Below are positions 50,385 to 64,000 of a DNA stretch of 64,000 nt, piece by piece; position 1 is the stretch's first letter, and every line of letters begins with the position of its first letter. The notes beneath the pieces are model-generated. The model saw only the letters and a list, made by a program, of their open reading frames with translations. It did not search any database and had not been told where the DNA came from. The stretch lies in assembly GCA_947568835.1 (NCBI GenBank), contig OX387606.1, positions 18,633,940-18,697,939 of the forward strand, given 5' to 3'. The DNA comes from Protonemura montana. Taxonomy: Eukaryota; Arthropoda; Insecta; Plecoptera; Nemouridae. The position numbers and the translations under genes are program-made.

Positions 50385-53300
50385 TAATTATTGGGGCCGT
50401 TTCGCGTGGGATGCCCGGGTGTGGTAGGGGAGAACGATGGTAGTAATTGTCACGTGACTGATTGTACCGGCATGCTAATGTCGCGCGCTACTCTGTTATA
50501 TGGCGCAATCATCGCAGTTAAAAGATACGCTCATTAACAGCTGTTTTAATCTAGAAAATATGGTGTTTTACTTTCACTTTTCGTGCGTTCTATATATATA
50601 TATTTTTTTTTTTTCTGTTGAGTGCAAACAAATTATCCTGTTTATGCGGACGTGAACGTGAACAAAACTTGGGCGAAAACCCTAATAATTTTAGGTACAA
50701 CGTACACTGAGTATCTGTATCTTATATGACTGTGCAGCGACCCTCAGAATTGCTGTACTCCGATTTGCGATTTCATTGTCTCCAGCAATGTCTTGATAAC
50801 AGATTGTTTGGGAGCGTCTAGCCATGCCGTTCATTAACGTTACAATCAGAAATGCACAGTTGAGGGACCGTGCTGAATGAGGGTCGATGCATTAACATCC
50901 TAAATATCATCCGATGTTGATCTCGGCAATGTTGTCTAGAAATGTTGAATAAGTCATCATTAATTAATTTGCGGTACGTCTTAGAGTTGAACGAACCTAA
51001 TGAATGATTAAACACGTTTATAAGACGATGAAAACCTAATGAATTCAATAACATTTGCATTCAATTATAAAAAACAATTTTCTTTGTTTCAAACGGCATT
51101 TGTTATCACAATTTTCTTATAATTTTACACTACTGCTAACATCGAACAGTGTAAAATCAACATTGTTCATAATTTTTTTAATTTTGATATAAAAAGCCTT
51201 AGAGGGTAGATGCAAGCAGACCTAATAATATGCGGATCTCTTTTATTGAAACTTGAAAGAAAATGAAAATTCGTTTTCTCTTTCGCTAAGCGAAAGGTTA
51301 AGTACAATTTTTCCGTCCATGGGTCTAAGATGCATTACGTACCCAGCATTCTGAGGTCAACGGGGCACAAAACGTTGATTAAAAGTAAGTTAGTGCAAAG
51401 AGTTTGGGGAACATATGACATCTTGCAGCAAAGAGCAGGTGCACTGCAATTGAATTTTCTAGTCGAAAATAGTTGTTATTCTAGCCACGAATGGTACCTA
51501 GATCTTGGATCGTAATCTAAGGTGATGCTACACACTCATGAAGACACTAAAGCATTTCCCGTTGCATCTGCTGCTGCCGGTTTGCAAGTTAGCAAATTGG
51601 CAATGTCGTAAATGAAATGAATTGTAATTTAGTTCAGTTTTTTAATCGACTTATAATTATGCAATTATTGGTATTTGTATTAAAAAAAGCCCACAGCAAA
51701 AAAAAAGAGTTTTCAGAGAAATCATAAATAATTCTAGAAAGTTCCGTGCTGTTTTTATCTTCACTTGCTGAATAATAATTTTTGTTGAAGAAACTCTTCA
51801 ATTCTTAAAAAAGAATAACTCACAATTAAGAAAAAAAAGAAACGCTTAAAGTACACAAACTTGTTGTTCAAGCTAAGAAAAGTTTCCTCCTATAGCCTTT
51901 CAACTATATAATACAACGCAGGGTTAGTTTACAATAATTTCCATGACACGCAAATAAACAAACTTCATTAAATCCATTTTCTTCGCAGAAGAAAAACTCA
52001 GATTCAAGTTATTTGCGATGCCACAAGAAATAAAATAGAAATCTTAAGATTTCTTTTTCGCAAGATACTTTTCTGGAAATGTGCTGGGCGAGCATAACAA
52101 ACGATATAACATTTTTTAAACGAATGACTTTGCGACCAGCGCTTGAACTCGCCGGGTGTGATTGATTTCGCAACTTTCCGGTGAGCAATGCTTGCAATGA
52201 TAGCAGGTAATTGTCTGGGAGGAACAGTGTGAACCGGAGGTCTTCCATTAAACGCGGCGACGCGGCGCCCCAGCTACCACCGACGCCGACGCCGACGCCG
52301 AGGGATAAATGATATAATCCAAGGTGTGACAACGCGGTATCTGTCACAAATATAACCGTGTCGTTCAATTCGCGAGGTTAATAACGCGACGAGAATTGAG
52401 TCCTTCTTAAAATTGAAAAGAAACTAATAAACGAGTTCACACATGAAAGATGATGGTTTGAAAAACATAAGTCTCCCAGACAGGTACTACATCCTATTGC
52501 CTCGTGAATGTCTTTTGTGGTTTGCAAGTTTGGAGGTATTGTGATGTTATTTGTAAAATGATATAAAGATTCTTTTCCTGTTTTAAATAACTAGAATGTC
52601 TATAGAGATTGAATAGTTTAACCAAGGCTTTGCAAACACAATTTAAGTTTCATTGTTAGATGAGCGTAGCGATATTTTGGGATGATAAATTATGAAATCG
52701 ATCCACTGTATGGATCGAAGCAAAACAGCCAAATTGAACATTTTCAGCTGTAAATGTCGCAATAAAAAAATAAAACACATACCGGCTCAAAAACTTTGCA
52801 AGCACTTCATTTGGATGTATTTTACATCTTTGCAAAGTTTGGTGAAAAAATACCGAACACTTTCGGCGGTAAAACTCCAAAACAGTTGTAAGAAACCTGA
52901 AAAATTTCGTGAATATTAATAGTTTCAAAACAATTTGACGGATTTTTCTGAAAAAACGCATGAGATCTAAGTTTTAAACACAAAAATCTGCTCTGAAAAT
53001 TGCGTTTAAATAAAAATACCACTAAAGCGTGAACAAAAAGACGAAAAAACAGGTGTAAGTGAAATTGAATATTTCGCTCCTCTCACTTCGCTCATCGACA
53101 ATAAAGGTCTCAATTTGGTAACCTCACCTAACGGATAAAAACTCGACACGTCCATTTTCAACAAATCGTTTTTCACTTAAAATCCAATCAGAAAATTTAC
53201 AAAAATATTCATCATCCTCAACAGAAACAATTCCCGCCGAATCAGAAAACCCTTCATGTATCGTTTTACTGTAAGTGGATGCACTGTGGCGAAAATGTAA

Positions 53301-53496
53301 AGCCGAGTCGAAATGATCTAGTGCACAAGACAGGATTCTGTCAGAGTATTTGATAGTTTTTCTCTTTGGTAAAAAGCCGAGGGGTTCGGTTTCAGATGGA
53401 TGTTTGCAGCCATATTGGAAGGAATGGCTCATAATGGCGCTCCAGCACCGATTAATCCGGGTCACCGATTACAGAATGAGATAGCAGAGCGACTTC
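50385..53496. other. No gene seen; GACGCC hexamers at 52274-52302
   Basis: CCGACGCCGACGCCGACGCC-type repeats lie near 52280. A stem with 11-bp arms (AAACTTTGCAA, 52791-52801; TTGCAAAGTTT, 52830-52840) is present. Frames at 52656-53022 and 53124-53465 are not recognisable. Confidence 0.45.
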
Positions 53497-53511
53497 GCCG
53501 TCGTCGTCGTC

Positions 53512-53571
<60 letters not shown>

Positions 53572-53572
53572 G
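53497..53572. repeat. (CGT)n / (GGC)n trinucleotide repeat
   Basis: A CGT run passes into about 20 GGC triplets. It is open in several frames as poly-Arg (plus) or poly-Ala (minus), but no supporting gene structure is visible. Confidence 0.9.
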
Positions 53573-56152
53573 GAACGTTTGCTAACAGGCATGGTACGGG
53601 CGCACCAATGCCAGGCGCGCGAGTAGATTAAACTTCTACGCCATGTTTGTCTTCTTCCACGAGAAAACGTTTCGACTTCCATTTCCGATCCCTGCCATGA
53701 GACGAATCTCTTTTGTTCAATCTCCATATTTCCTACCCCTGCGTTGCAGACGCCGTGCGCCCCCCAAACACCGGCTAATCTGCCCGTGAATCACGATCGC
53801 GTCTTGTTCTTCTGTTTATCTACTTCTCATTTCGAAGGTGTTTATGTGAGAGGAATACGTTGATTCGAAAGAAAAGTGTATTTCCTGTTTTTTTTTAAAT
53901 CTGCGTGTTCATCGTCTTCTGTTGGCTGCTAGAAAGGTTAGCTAAGATAATTGCATGCCGTGGAGAATGTATGATTACAAAAAAATACCGTTACTTTGAA
54001 ATGATGGTTCATTTCTGAGCCCCCGAACGGACGTAATCGGTCGTAAAGGAGACCCATAAAACGTAACATCATGCTTTGAAAATAAAAATCATATCGTCCG
54101 CGGCGATACGAAAGCCGGCGAGGAAATCTGCGGCTGCAGTGACTAGAGCTTAGTCCGCGACTGCGTTTGCGGCAATACCCAGTTTCAATTGTAGGCTATT
54201 ACTGTTAAAAATATCTCAGAAATGTATCTTTCCATCGGGCTTGGCCAGCTGTTTCCTAGCTGGTAGACCACAGCATCTATTCTAACAACACCTGCTATGC
54301 GACACTTGGTACCCTTGCACCCGAAAGAGCATTGCGGTCAATCTGCTCTGCGCATGGCTGTAGATGCTGGTTCACCTAATTCTAAACGTGTTCCAAGCAT
54401 GCCAACTTATCTAATAATGTGCTCTAAATAAATCCCAAGCCATAAAATTGCCCTTTAAAATACGGGTTACCCCTAGCACGGCGATAAAGTCATCAAGACC
54501 AATACCTGAGCGCGCGAAAGTCTCTCAAGTTGTGACGCACTATTGGATCTATACACCATGTGGATATAGAGGCAGAGTAGGTGTGAATATTTTTGAGAGA
54601 CCCAAGGTGAAATAAGCTAAGCCAAGATGATGTGAGAGCTTTGAAAGGAAGCTAGCTGGTGCAAAGCGTAAAGCCACTTTGCATGAGAATGGAACGCGTC
54701 TGATTTACCCGTCTAATGCAGCGCAAAGTGTTTCCGTAGCGCGCGCATGCCATTATGGGCCCGAGTCTATAGACGCGGCCGAAGCGTCTCCACAGGTGAA
54801 CAAGATGGCTACCGATGCCACGTAAGCATCGGCGGGTACAGACGGGAGCAAAATGAAAAGGTTCGTGTCGATTGGTGCGCGCCGGTGTAGAATTGTTGCA
54901 TGTGATCGAAAAAAATGTCGTGGTCTTTTCAAGGATTCAAGGATTTTTGTTTTTACCGGTTTAAGACCGTTCAGGTAGCACGTATGAGAGTTTTTAAGTA
55001 CTTCCTTTTGAGCTGTACACGGCGTGAAAGTTAAGAGGAACGAACACATTGTAGTTGTATCACATTTTCCAAAGAACCTCACTGTACCTTTCTTGCTCAA
55101 CAAGTTCTTTGCATAATAATATGACATGGTTCTGGCGGATGGATTTCACGTAATCCTTAAGGTGACGTCAGAACGGAGGCTAAGGTTAATATAGGTTTAG
55201 TTTAACTTACAAATGTCAGCAGATTCGAGTGAAAAAGCTACGTCGGGAGGGTTACTTTCATGGGAGAGAGAAAAGACACGAATGAGTGATTCTTTTCAAG
55301 AGACTTTTCTTTCTTGGCTTTCACTAAGAACTGAGAAAAGGAGTGAGACGAAAATAAGAGAGGCGAAAAACTGTTACCGTAATGAGGTCTTTGTAGCAGA
55401 AATTTCAGCAAGGACCACAGTAGGAAATATCTCCTAACATTTCTGCTCAAAACATCTAGATTTCGGTTTATTTTTTTCCAATAGACAAGAATTGTCCACA
55501 TGGCTAGACCCAATTAGAATAGTTTGTCTCACAAGAAGAAAAATTATTTTCTTGCTGTTTTCAAAAGTACAACTGTACACAGAAAATATCCACATTCCAT
55601 TTTCAACGATATTTTTTTTATCGATGAGATGTAATAGAAAAATGTCATTCGAAGAAGATAAAACCTAAAGCGGTTTTCCAAGATATTTTCTCCTGGAAGC
55701 CTCTCACCGTAATCTTATTTCGCCAGGTATCGTGAGTGCCTATTTGCGGCGGACAGCCAGGAAAAGTGAGAGGGAAAATGAGGGGATAGTTTAACGAATC
55801 ACGTCTTTTCTGGACCATTTCCCTTATAATACGAGCCATTGGTTGGCTACGTTCTTACAGCTTTATCTGATTTAAGATAAACGCTTGCAGAATTAACGAA
55901 AGCGACAAGCAACACAATAGAACACAAAACCTATTAGAAATAACCCCTAAATACCGTCATCGTTTTCAGTGAAAATGCAGTTAAGTGATTATCAAGTTCA
56001 AAACAAATCATCGTGTTGTTATTAGACAAAATGATGCTGTTGCCTATTTAAAAAAATAACTTTAATACCATACGTTTTCAAAAGGAACATTGAAAAATTT
56101 CCCTGCATTATAATAATAATTGTTTTAAATTATTTTGCCAGTTCCAGTTTGT
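53573..56152. other. No gene seen
   Basis: Frames at 54753-55127 (minus) and 55213-55513 (both strands) have no recognisable domain. Confidence 0.45.
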
Positions 56153-56322
56153 CACGGGCTGGATCCACAAAGCATAGTTTAAGTTCAACCAACGAAACTT
56201 CAATATAATTAGCCAACCATAGACGGTGTTTCTAAATTTTTAGAGGTAACAATCGTAATAAAAATGTAAGCCCCAAATGTATGGGGGTTAAGCTTAAACT
56301 CTGTTAAGTGCATCCGGCCACA
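56153..56322. mobile_element. Probable MITE
   Basis: The left end (56154-56190; GGATCCAC, AGTTTAAG, AACC) and the reverse complement of the right end (56283-56322; GGATGCAC, AGTTTAAG, AACC) align as ~35-bp imperfect inverted repeats. They enclose ~95 bp of non-coding DNA, ~170 bp in total. The target-site duplication and superfamily are unclear. Confidence 0.55.
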
Positions 56323-57486
56323 GAGAGTTTTTATCTGAAGTTATTTTATTTTGAAACAGCTGCTGATGTCCATATCTTGTGAACTTTCGTTCCAAGAGGC
56401 CACCGTTTTAATTCGTCTTAATCAAAATGACCTTGTGTTCGCCAGGAAAAGTCGGACGCTTTCCTCGCGTCGGCCATTAACCGAGATAAAGTATGATTAC
56501 ACGAGCATGAAACCGCGGTCCTCCGTTTATCAAAACGGTATAATGCATGGCTTAAGATCCCAGCGCCAGTTAATCCTCCTCGAAAACGCAAAACGCTGAC
56601 ACGTTTTTTCCGACCCACGTTTGTACAAAGGTGCAGTAAAAGTTGACGTCTTGACGTCGCTCGAGCGAAGCCAGCTCTCCTCGTGGCTGGATACACAATT
56701 ACTATTCACTCGGCAATAAAAAGGAAATCCGAGAAACAAAACGAACAGTTAAGATAAGTCGGGAAGATTCGCCAAAGAGTTTCGCTTCTCTATTCCATCC
56801 CCTTTACCCCATCCCTCGCGAGGGTCATAAAAACAAGAAATGGACCGAGCCAGAAGAATAATACAAGAGAGGGCACAATATGTTTTCTGACTTTCATTTT
56901 CTTGTTATTGGAATCTTAAGATGGCAAATCTAATCTTATATTTACAAGCATATATGGACTCGGCTCGTTTAAGTACTGTCGGAAACAACGGCATAGACAA
57001 AACGTTATAAGCCCCTAGATTTTGGACCGTCGTTTTCTTGTGGCTATTTACATTATGAAGTGGAAAGGCGCACGCGACTTTTCCACGAGAGCAGCAACCG
57101 GTTTCGAATGGCTTTCCAGTTCACATCCAATTGACGTTGAAGTCGCTGTAAACCAGTTCAAAAGTAACTGCTCCTGAATGTGTCTAAACAACCAATAAGG
57201 CTTAAAACCTGCCGTCGAGGGTATCCGGGATCGAGCCCAACACGGGGCAGGTCGAAGTAAGATCGGGACATGTTATTGCATTCCTCGCTCACAGATTGGG
57301 CATGAGGTCGTTCATCTGTTAAGTAGCTTTGCCAATAACGGAGCAAATAGGCTGTGCGTGCCTGGCATTCTTGCCTCACACGTCACCCCGTGGATTTGGT
57401 GGAGGGCGGGTGGGGGTTGTGGGGATGAAATAACAACAAGCCCCGCTGAAGAATGAGGTGTGATATCCCCTCGCAGGATCACTTCG
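56323..57486. other. No gene seen
   Basis: A B-box-like CTCGATCCCGG on the minus strand (about 57227-57238) has no cloverleaf. Short frames only. Confidence 0.45.
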
Positions 57487-57515
57487 TTTTTTTTTTTTTT
57501 GGGGGGGGGGGGGGG
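57487..57515. repeat. T14 then G15 homopolymer tracts
   Basis: T run 57487-57500 immediately followed by G run 57501-57515. Confidence 0.95.
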
Positions 57516-58617
57516 AGGGGTGGCGGGGGAACACTAATTTCAATTCAAATCTGTTAGAAATACGTGACTGCACTTTCTCGATCGTGGAAGAAAGGTGGCT
57601 CCGGACAACATGTCGATGATTTTCATTATTGGAAAACGGGGGGACGTTTGAAAACGAACATAAAATTCCAGGTGAAGAAGTTTTAGTCAACATGGCCCCG
57701 TTGCCGAAAACACTTCTGAGCATTGATTTTAGATTTAAGCGTGCCCCTAAGTAAAGCTATATACATTAGGAAAAGTTAGCGAAATCGTGTGCACGCCCTT
57801 TCTTAATCTCCAGTCCGAATTTCAAATCTGATAAGCCAGTTAGTTTCAAATGTCTTAACGCAAGCCACCCTCGACCAGGGGAAATATTTCTCTTGACAAG
57901 ACCGTGCTATGCCCTCCAGCAGAAAACAGAATTTTCATTCCTGATTTTGCGGACGACCAGGCAAACAGTTGCGAGGACAGTGGTCCATCCACCCCTGGTG
58001 AAGGGGTTACATAGTGATGGGATTTCACAATGCGAATCATTTGTCAGAAAAATACAACAAAGGGTCGACCGTGGACGCCAGGGTTACCCCCAAAACGAAC
58101 CACGTCTGCTGTAATCATTTTTTTCTTTATACTCGTAGATACTGTTTTGTATTTTTTGTATTTTATACAATTACAATGTCTCGTTTTATGTGTGGGGAGG
58201 CCGCTATAACTCTTGCCCAACGTGTTGGATCGATCGTGGCAACGATTCGGACACTTCGGCTACAGATTTATCATCTGGAAAAAGAAGCCTAAACCACTGG
58301 TCAGTGCATTCTCGAAGATTTAACAATATCTCGTCAAACACGGTATTCCGTTTGGTGGAAAAAACAATAAAACAACCGTGAAAGTAAATGGACGTTCGTT
58401 GTGTATAGTATTTAACAGAATTAACGATTTAAAAAGGCATGCAGGTTTTTTTAATGATGAAAAGGAGGAAGGGAAGCGTGGTTTTGCAGGTTCACTGCGT
58501 TTGAGCCTGTTATGGGCAGAAAAACCACTCAAATTCACACTCATAGTTTCCAATCCACACCTTGAAAATAAAACAAATAAGAGGCCTCCCTTAATCCGTT
58601 TCTAAACGTCTATGGTA
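57516..58617. other. No gene seen
   Basis: Overlapping short frames at 57855-58605 are not recognisable. Confidence 0.45.
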
Positions 58618-58978
58618 TCGAACGGTTTGGCATGTTGCAAACACCAGTTCTCATGACATCATCGAAGATAATCAACACTGCGATGGAAAATGTTTTTGAT
58701 GGGTGACCATCATACATATGTCAACTTCTGTTTGGGAGAGGGATGAGTGGGATGAAAGTTAGTACTCGAATTGCTTATCAACCCCAGCATGGATTCGTAG
58801 AGGAATCCTGTTGTTCCCGATGGCGATGAACCGTCCTTTGGTAGGTTTGTGTTAATCAGGTGATCCTCTTGGTGCTCTTTGACAGGAATTGACTTCTGAT
58901 GACCATCTCCATCATCACCCACTCATATACAGACGCTCAATATCACAGTGCCAATTGTCAAAATGTCGTTAAAAAAAG
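58618..58978 (+). mobile_element. 5S-rRNA-derived SINE, copy 3 (degraded)
   Basis: Starts CGAACGGTTTGGC. The 5S-like head is decayed (ATCATCGAAGATAATCAAC; GATGGGTGACC survives). The body keeps GGGATGAAAGTTAGTACT, AGAGGAATCCTGTTGTTC and TTGGTGCTCTTTGACAGGA, and the tail ends TTGTCAAAATGTCGTTAAAA. It is about 80 bp shorter than copy 1 through internal deletions, with no clear target-site duplication. Confidence 0.85.
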
Positions 58979-61900
58979 CTAACATCTGCCGCTTACATAT
59001 CTATCAGCTGAAGACTCATCACACCAATATTTTCATCTCAACCTGAAGTCATCTATTTTTAATTTGGTTATTACAAAACTGATCACTAATAATTTTGCGA
59101 ATCAAACCAAGCGGTGACTGCTGGCAGCATACTGTAAGTAGAGGTTCGTTGTGTTTAAAATATCGACTGTGCTTATTATCATCTATCTATAAATTACCAT
59201 TTGTATCTGGAGCAAGTTAATTATCAGCATAATTCGACGCTTATTTATACCCGGGCGCCGTGTACAGGGACGCCGGTTCGAGTCCAGACTGGAACGTCGT
59301 TACACAACAATGTGACTTGAGCCGTTATGCGCTCGCTCTTTCGGTCGTATCGCGCACTGCTAATAGACATTTTAAATGCTATTACCCACTTAAGAGGAAA
59401 TTTACTCCTCCAAGCCGAAGTAATTAATTTCTGAGCTGAGACTTAATTTATATTGTGTCCTCGCAGAGAGCCCTGTGGGTGCCCCGGGTTCCTCGCCCGA
59501 CTAGTGCCCGCCTCGACTTCCCTGTCAGCCCACGTGCATCTTAGGGTGCTGCAGCGCAACGTAATTTCCGCAGCCAATAAAACTGCCCAGTTAGCTAAAG
59601 CAACGTTGCATTACCGGCACATAGTACATCAACAAGCGCCTGCGAGAGCTAGTTAGCTAGATTGTTACAAAAACGAACAGTGAATGCAATTAAAAACTTG
59701 GAAATTATGATCGAGACTGCACTATTTTCAATTGCTCAGAGGTAGAAGTCAGAAAACTTGCTTGGAATTCGTGTGAAATTGCAAAATAAATTACGTTAAT
59801 TGCTGTAAAATCACTTCAGGTTAAAAGTAAGAGGTATGGGCACGAAAAGTTGTTATTTTTTTGCATATTTGAACAGATTGGTTTCATTATAAATGCTGAT
59901 AAAAATGGCGAGGAATCTTTGTGGATTTGAAGTTTAAGAAGACTACAAAGTTGAGCCTACACGAGTGTTATGACTCCCAGCATGAACCATTTACACTAGT
60001 CTTAGAATGAAAAAGGTACAGAAGATTCATGCGCAGTAGACACTGTAATAAAATGGCGACGAGCCACATTATGCAATGTTTTATCACTAACTTAACTTTA
60101 ATTAAAGTATTTCTCATGAGCGCAAGTTTTCCTGCACGTATTAATAGTTTGACATCGTCCGGGAGAAAATGTCGCCGCCTGTGTTATATATAGCATCCGG
60201 TTTTATGTAATAAAGCATGCACTCCAGGACAAAAAGCAAATACCTGCATGGCTGGGGGCTATCAGTATATACCCACTGTTATTGCTACGAGACTGTTTCG
60301 GCTTGGCAAGAGCATCAGGAAACTGCAGCACTGTATATTTTGTCGGAAATAAATGAAAATCTTCTCATTGCATAGCCTTTTTGGGTATTTTCTTTCTTGT
60401 TCGAATGCCCGCTATTTTGTATTGCAGCACAATTTTATTCCAACTCAGAGATTCGATCGAGCTGGGAGTGAATTCGTTGCAGCTTCAAAAAAGTGCAGCA
60501 AGATATCATTTATCGCATTCGATACATTATGTTTGACCAGGATAATGTCATAAAAGGTGTTTGTGCAGCCACATAGGCGCTATTTTTATACATTTTTGAA
60601 CCAATCACAGTTTTGAAAGAAGTTTTCTTTCATCTGGAAACCCCATCGAGGGTCCACAATACAGAAGATGATTTTCCTTGTAAAACCAGCATGCGATGGA
60701 CAGAGACGGGTATAACGGTCAAATAAAACAAACCATTGACTTGCCTTTGAAGAAAATGTCCAAAGACAAGTTCTGAGTCGTCAAAGGAAGTTCAAAAAGA
60801 AAACAAATTTAGAAACTGCAATGGAGAAATTCAATTTAATTGAATGAAAGGATCGGCAAAGGAAAAATCGGCTTTAAGCACGGTCTTATTTTGTCTAAGT
60901 GTAAGCACTATTCGTGTCAATTTCAGACATATTTGGTATTGTGTACAGTTTTTTTCATCTAAAGGAAAGTTAATCGGCGAAGCACAACGAGAATACTAAA
61001 AAAAGAACGATGATGCGATTTCAGCGCGATTACCTTCAAGCAATTGCAGTCTGTAAAGAGTTTTGAATTGGATTGCAAGTACAATGCAATCACCAGCAAC
61101 TCGGTAAGTCTATCGGGAAACTATTTCGTCGCGTCCTTGGAGCTAGGTAAAAGCCGCGTCAAATTAGTGACACCGACAGAGTTATCTCCAAGCCGGCCGA
61201 GGTGAAGGATTCGGGCAAGGGGTGCCAACCCATGTAACCCTTTGTTCACTAGAATTATCCGAAGGGCTTAGGGTAGTTCTTAACCTCTGGCCCCTACTAA
61301 GGGGTGGAAAACCAGCACAATTTATTGCTCGCCCAAAATCTTCATCCCTTTACGCTTGAACTTGCGGCGTTACACACGAATTCGGAAAGAACACCGGCGT
61401 GCAATTAAACGTGCACAACAAATTACGGCGTTAAATTACTTCGAGTTAAAAATTAGACAACCTAAGGGACAAATTTTCCACGTGGAAATTGTGCAGAGGT
61501 GACATAATATAATAAACGCTTCTCTTTTGCCATGTACGAGCCCAAAGTTGGGCTGGAAATCGGTGCTAGCACCGAGTGGAGATATCACAAGTTGGTGCGA
61601 CATGCTCTGCAGAATCCTAAGTTTCGTTAATGGGGTGTGTCTCAAGCTAAGGATGCATCGCATATTTCTTAGACGGTTAAAATCTACATCCACCCTTAAC
61701 GTTATTATCCACGGGTATTATAATATTAGGGGCGAGTAATTAGAATGCGCGTGCATAGAGCCGGCGATGGCGGCGGCGAAAGCACCTCACCTAGAGTGGA
61801 ATCGTCCGGAGCACTTTTTCTAAACGCGCTAATTCGCACCTCATCAACCGCACGTTAATTTATATTGCCTCGCATATCGCAGGAGGTTTTTTCTCCTTTC

Positions 61901-62377
61901 ACAAAAACGTCTTAAATAATTTGCTTTTTTTTAAGAACTTGTATGATTTCGCACTCTTTTTTTTTTTAGAAAAAGCAAGTACTTTAAGAAGTAAATGTAA
62001 GTAAACGTATACTGTTGTGACTAGTTTAGGGCTTCCAGATGATCGAGAGACTTATGACACTCGTTTAATAGCAAGTTGCGCAAGTTTGAAAACAAATTGA
62101 AACTTTTTCTACTACTTCGGTTCAAATCTGTATTTTGTTCGTCTTTCGGAATCGTATCTGTATTCTGTTTTTTCAGACAGCCTATTGTAACCGTTTCATC
62201 AAAAGCTGGTGCGCCCTCATTTCTTAGGTCTCGTGGTCACAAGCAGAGTATAATAATTGATGTACCCGTTGATAAAGCGGCATTGTTGGCAGCATGGTTG
62301 ATAGATCTTGTAATTTAGGGTGTGACCCGACGATACTCCAGAGGTGACTAGCACGACGACTCTTTGGGGGGTTGTTT
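58979..62377. other. No gene seen
   Basis: Isolated B-box GGTTCGAGTCC at 59275-59285 without an A box. A tRNA-head-like GCCGGCCGAGGTG near 61193 lacks a partner box. Frames at 59453-59656, 60353-60553 and 61436-61739 are unrecognised. Confidence 0.45.
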
Positions 62378-62401
62378 GGGGGGGGGGGGGGGGGGGGGGG
62401 G
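62378..62401. repeat. Poly-G tract (G24)
   Basis: Uninterrupted run of 24 G followed by AGGGCGGCAGGGCGGGCGGG, a strong G-quadruplex-type sequence. Confidence 0.95.
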
Positions 62402-62550
62402 AGGGCGGCAGGGCGGGCGGGCGGAGGGTGTAAAAGACGCGTCGTCGCCTCGCCTATATAGGATAACCTATTCATACAGGACCGATGTGGAAATTATTAA
62501 AAATCTCTTTTGACAGGCATCAAAGGGGATATACTCCCCGGCACCCGGTA

Positions 62551-62566
62551 CCCCCCCCCCCCCCCC
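62551..62566. repeat. Poly-C tract (C16)
   Basis: Uninterrupted run of 16 C, only 150 bp from the G24 tract, so the two strands' G tracts face each other. Confidence 0.95.
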
Positions 62567-64000
62567 AACCACCGACAGTATACCACCACGTGGCCAATGT
62601 GTTCGAAAGAATAATAGAATGAAGAACGGGCCTCAACCTCGTGCTAGAAGGCTTTGAAAGAAAATTCAATAAAATCTCGGTGACTTAAAAAAAATACTGA
62701 CTCGGAGAAACAAAACAAACGAAATTTATGACTTTCTATTAAATTACTCGCACAGGTAAAACTTTTTTGAAGCAATGAAAACCAAAATACCTAACAAAAT
62801 CCCTTCACTTTAGGATGCACATATCAGAATTAAAAATTAGCGTCAGTCATAATATTTGGCGTTGATCTTTCAGCTGCGCGCTGCGACGCGTTGGGTTGGC
62901 ATTCGCCGGGGAGGTGGTGGTTGGGAGGGGGGGTGACGAACTGGGTTGTAGGGTTGGGGGGGGGGGGACGATGTAGATTCAGCAGGATCATCAATCAAAA
63001 GCCGAAGTGACAATACACGGCGCTGAGAATTTGTTTTCACTGACGTCACGTCGTAAGCTTGATTTTCAACCAAACATCCATTAGTTACTCGAAAACCAAA
63101 GACGGAAATGTTTTACTCGGTAAAGGAAATGACCCTGCAAATAATCTTTGAGACATATGGCGATAAATTTGGCGAGAGAGCATTGTTTTTTTCTTTGTGC
63201 GTAAAGTCCACTGATCTCTAAAGCTTCCTGCAAAAGATAACTGGAATGCGGGTGGATTTGGCGAAAATCTTGCCGGTCCCAATTATCAAAGAGAAGAGCG
63301 GGCCTGTCAAGGTCACACGTAAAAAAATAAGACTGACCGATTTTAAGCATTCATTTCAAATCCAGAATAACGAGCAAGGAAATACAGTGCAGTGACTGGT
63401 CAGACAGTAATAGTTCTTCAAAACATAAAAAAAAAACTCGGCAAGTTAAATAACAAAAAAACATTTCGTTGCATTTGTGTAAGAGGTAAAGGTACTAAAC
63501 AGTTGTTCCTTTCCAGCCCTTGAGTCAGAGAGTCTTCAGAATGTCAGCTCCATTTAAACTGGCCTTTAAAGGGCACAGTATTATTAAACCACCGGTATTA
63601 CTTGGATTTACTCCGCCAAGTACCACTAAATTGTGAATCCAAGTGGGGCAATGATATACCTATCATGGTCTTAGAAAACATAGCTGCAGTGCAGCAAACT
63701 GTTTGCACGTTCTTTAAAAAGATACAAACTCGTGGAATGAATTCCAGATTTGTTTGAAAATATAATCCACGCAGTGCATGTGACGAAATCAAGTAATGGA
63801 TATGCTACATGTCATCGCTGTCGCATTTGGAACTAGATTTCTCTTTGATTCCAGCTTGTGTTGATAGATTTCAAAAAAGAAAATGACAGACGATTGCTTA
63901 TGAACTCGGATAATCAAACAACTAACTCCCATCGGTGTATGATATGGACCTGGGTATCGATCATTTCACTTTTTCGCTAGAGATCACGAACGTGATCTCG
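62567..64000. other. No gene seen; G12 tract at 62956-62967
   Basis: The minus-strand frame at 63081-63350 (89 codons) is not recognisable. The window ends in a small palindrome, GAGATCACGAACGTGATCTC (about 63980-63999). Confidence 0.45.

Noticed and set aside
53400-53727. Poly-Arg and poly-Ala open frames
   Set aside because: Produced by the GGC/CGT trinucleotide repeat; flanks show no coding signal.
61190-61260. tRNA-head-like GCCGGCCGAGGTG, possible tRNA-derived SINE
   Set aside because: No convincing B box downstream, no related copy in the window.

Overview
This window reads as nuclear DNA from an animal, most likely an arthropod (insect or crustacean). The reasons are spliceosomal GT..AG introns, AT-rich intergenic DNA, 5S-rRNA-derived SINEs, LINE 3' ends, TIR DNA elements and one beta-tubulin gene whose C-terminal half carries the [16 protein letters not shown] stretch familiar from insect beta-tubulins. 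I cannot name the species.

Layout. 1-9.9 kb: no convincing gene; one full-length 5S-derived SINE with a perfect 16-bp target-site duplication (1696-2138), a 5'-truncated antisense copy with its own 15-bp duplication (4961-5026), and small repeats. 9926-13296: a TIR-bounded element with subterminal repeats, a recent tandem duplication and, on the minus strand, a decayed five-exon gene of the SAMD3-like family. 13.3-40 kb: almost gene-free, with dispersed repeat fragments, a LINE 3' end at 21.5 kb, a 51-bp palindrome at 22.1 kb, and long poly-G/poly-C tracts. 40695-42530: the only intact recognisable gene, a four-exon beta-tubulin of 445 residues, followed by a polyadenylation signal and a LINE remnant. 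43-50 kb: a second SINE (46.5 kb), an old segmental duplication (47.2/48.1 kb) and a four-copy degenerate tandem repeat (48.8-49.4 kb). 50-64 kb: microsatellites, a probable MITE (56.15 kb), a third SINE (58.6 kb) and more G/C tracts.

Working picture. This is a repeat-rich, gene-poor region around a divergent beta-tubulin isotype. The most interesting objects are the TIR element with its SAMD3-like passenger or self-encoded gene, the 5S-derived SINE family, and the tubulin with Met at the near-invariant position 198. No operon, CRISPR array or complete RNA gene was seen. Most other open frames are short, lack recognisable domains, and are probably chance.
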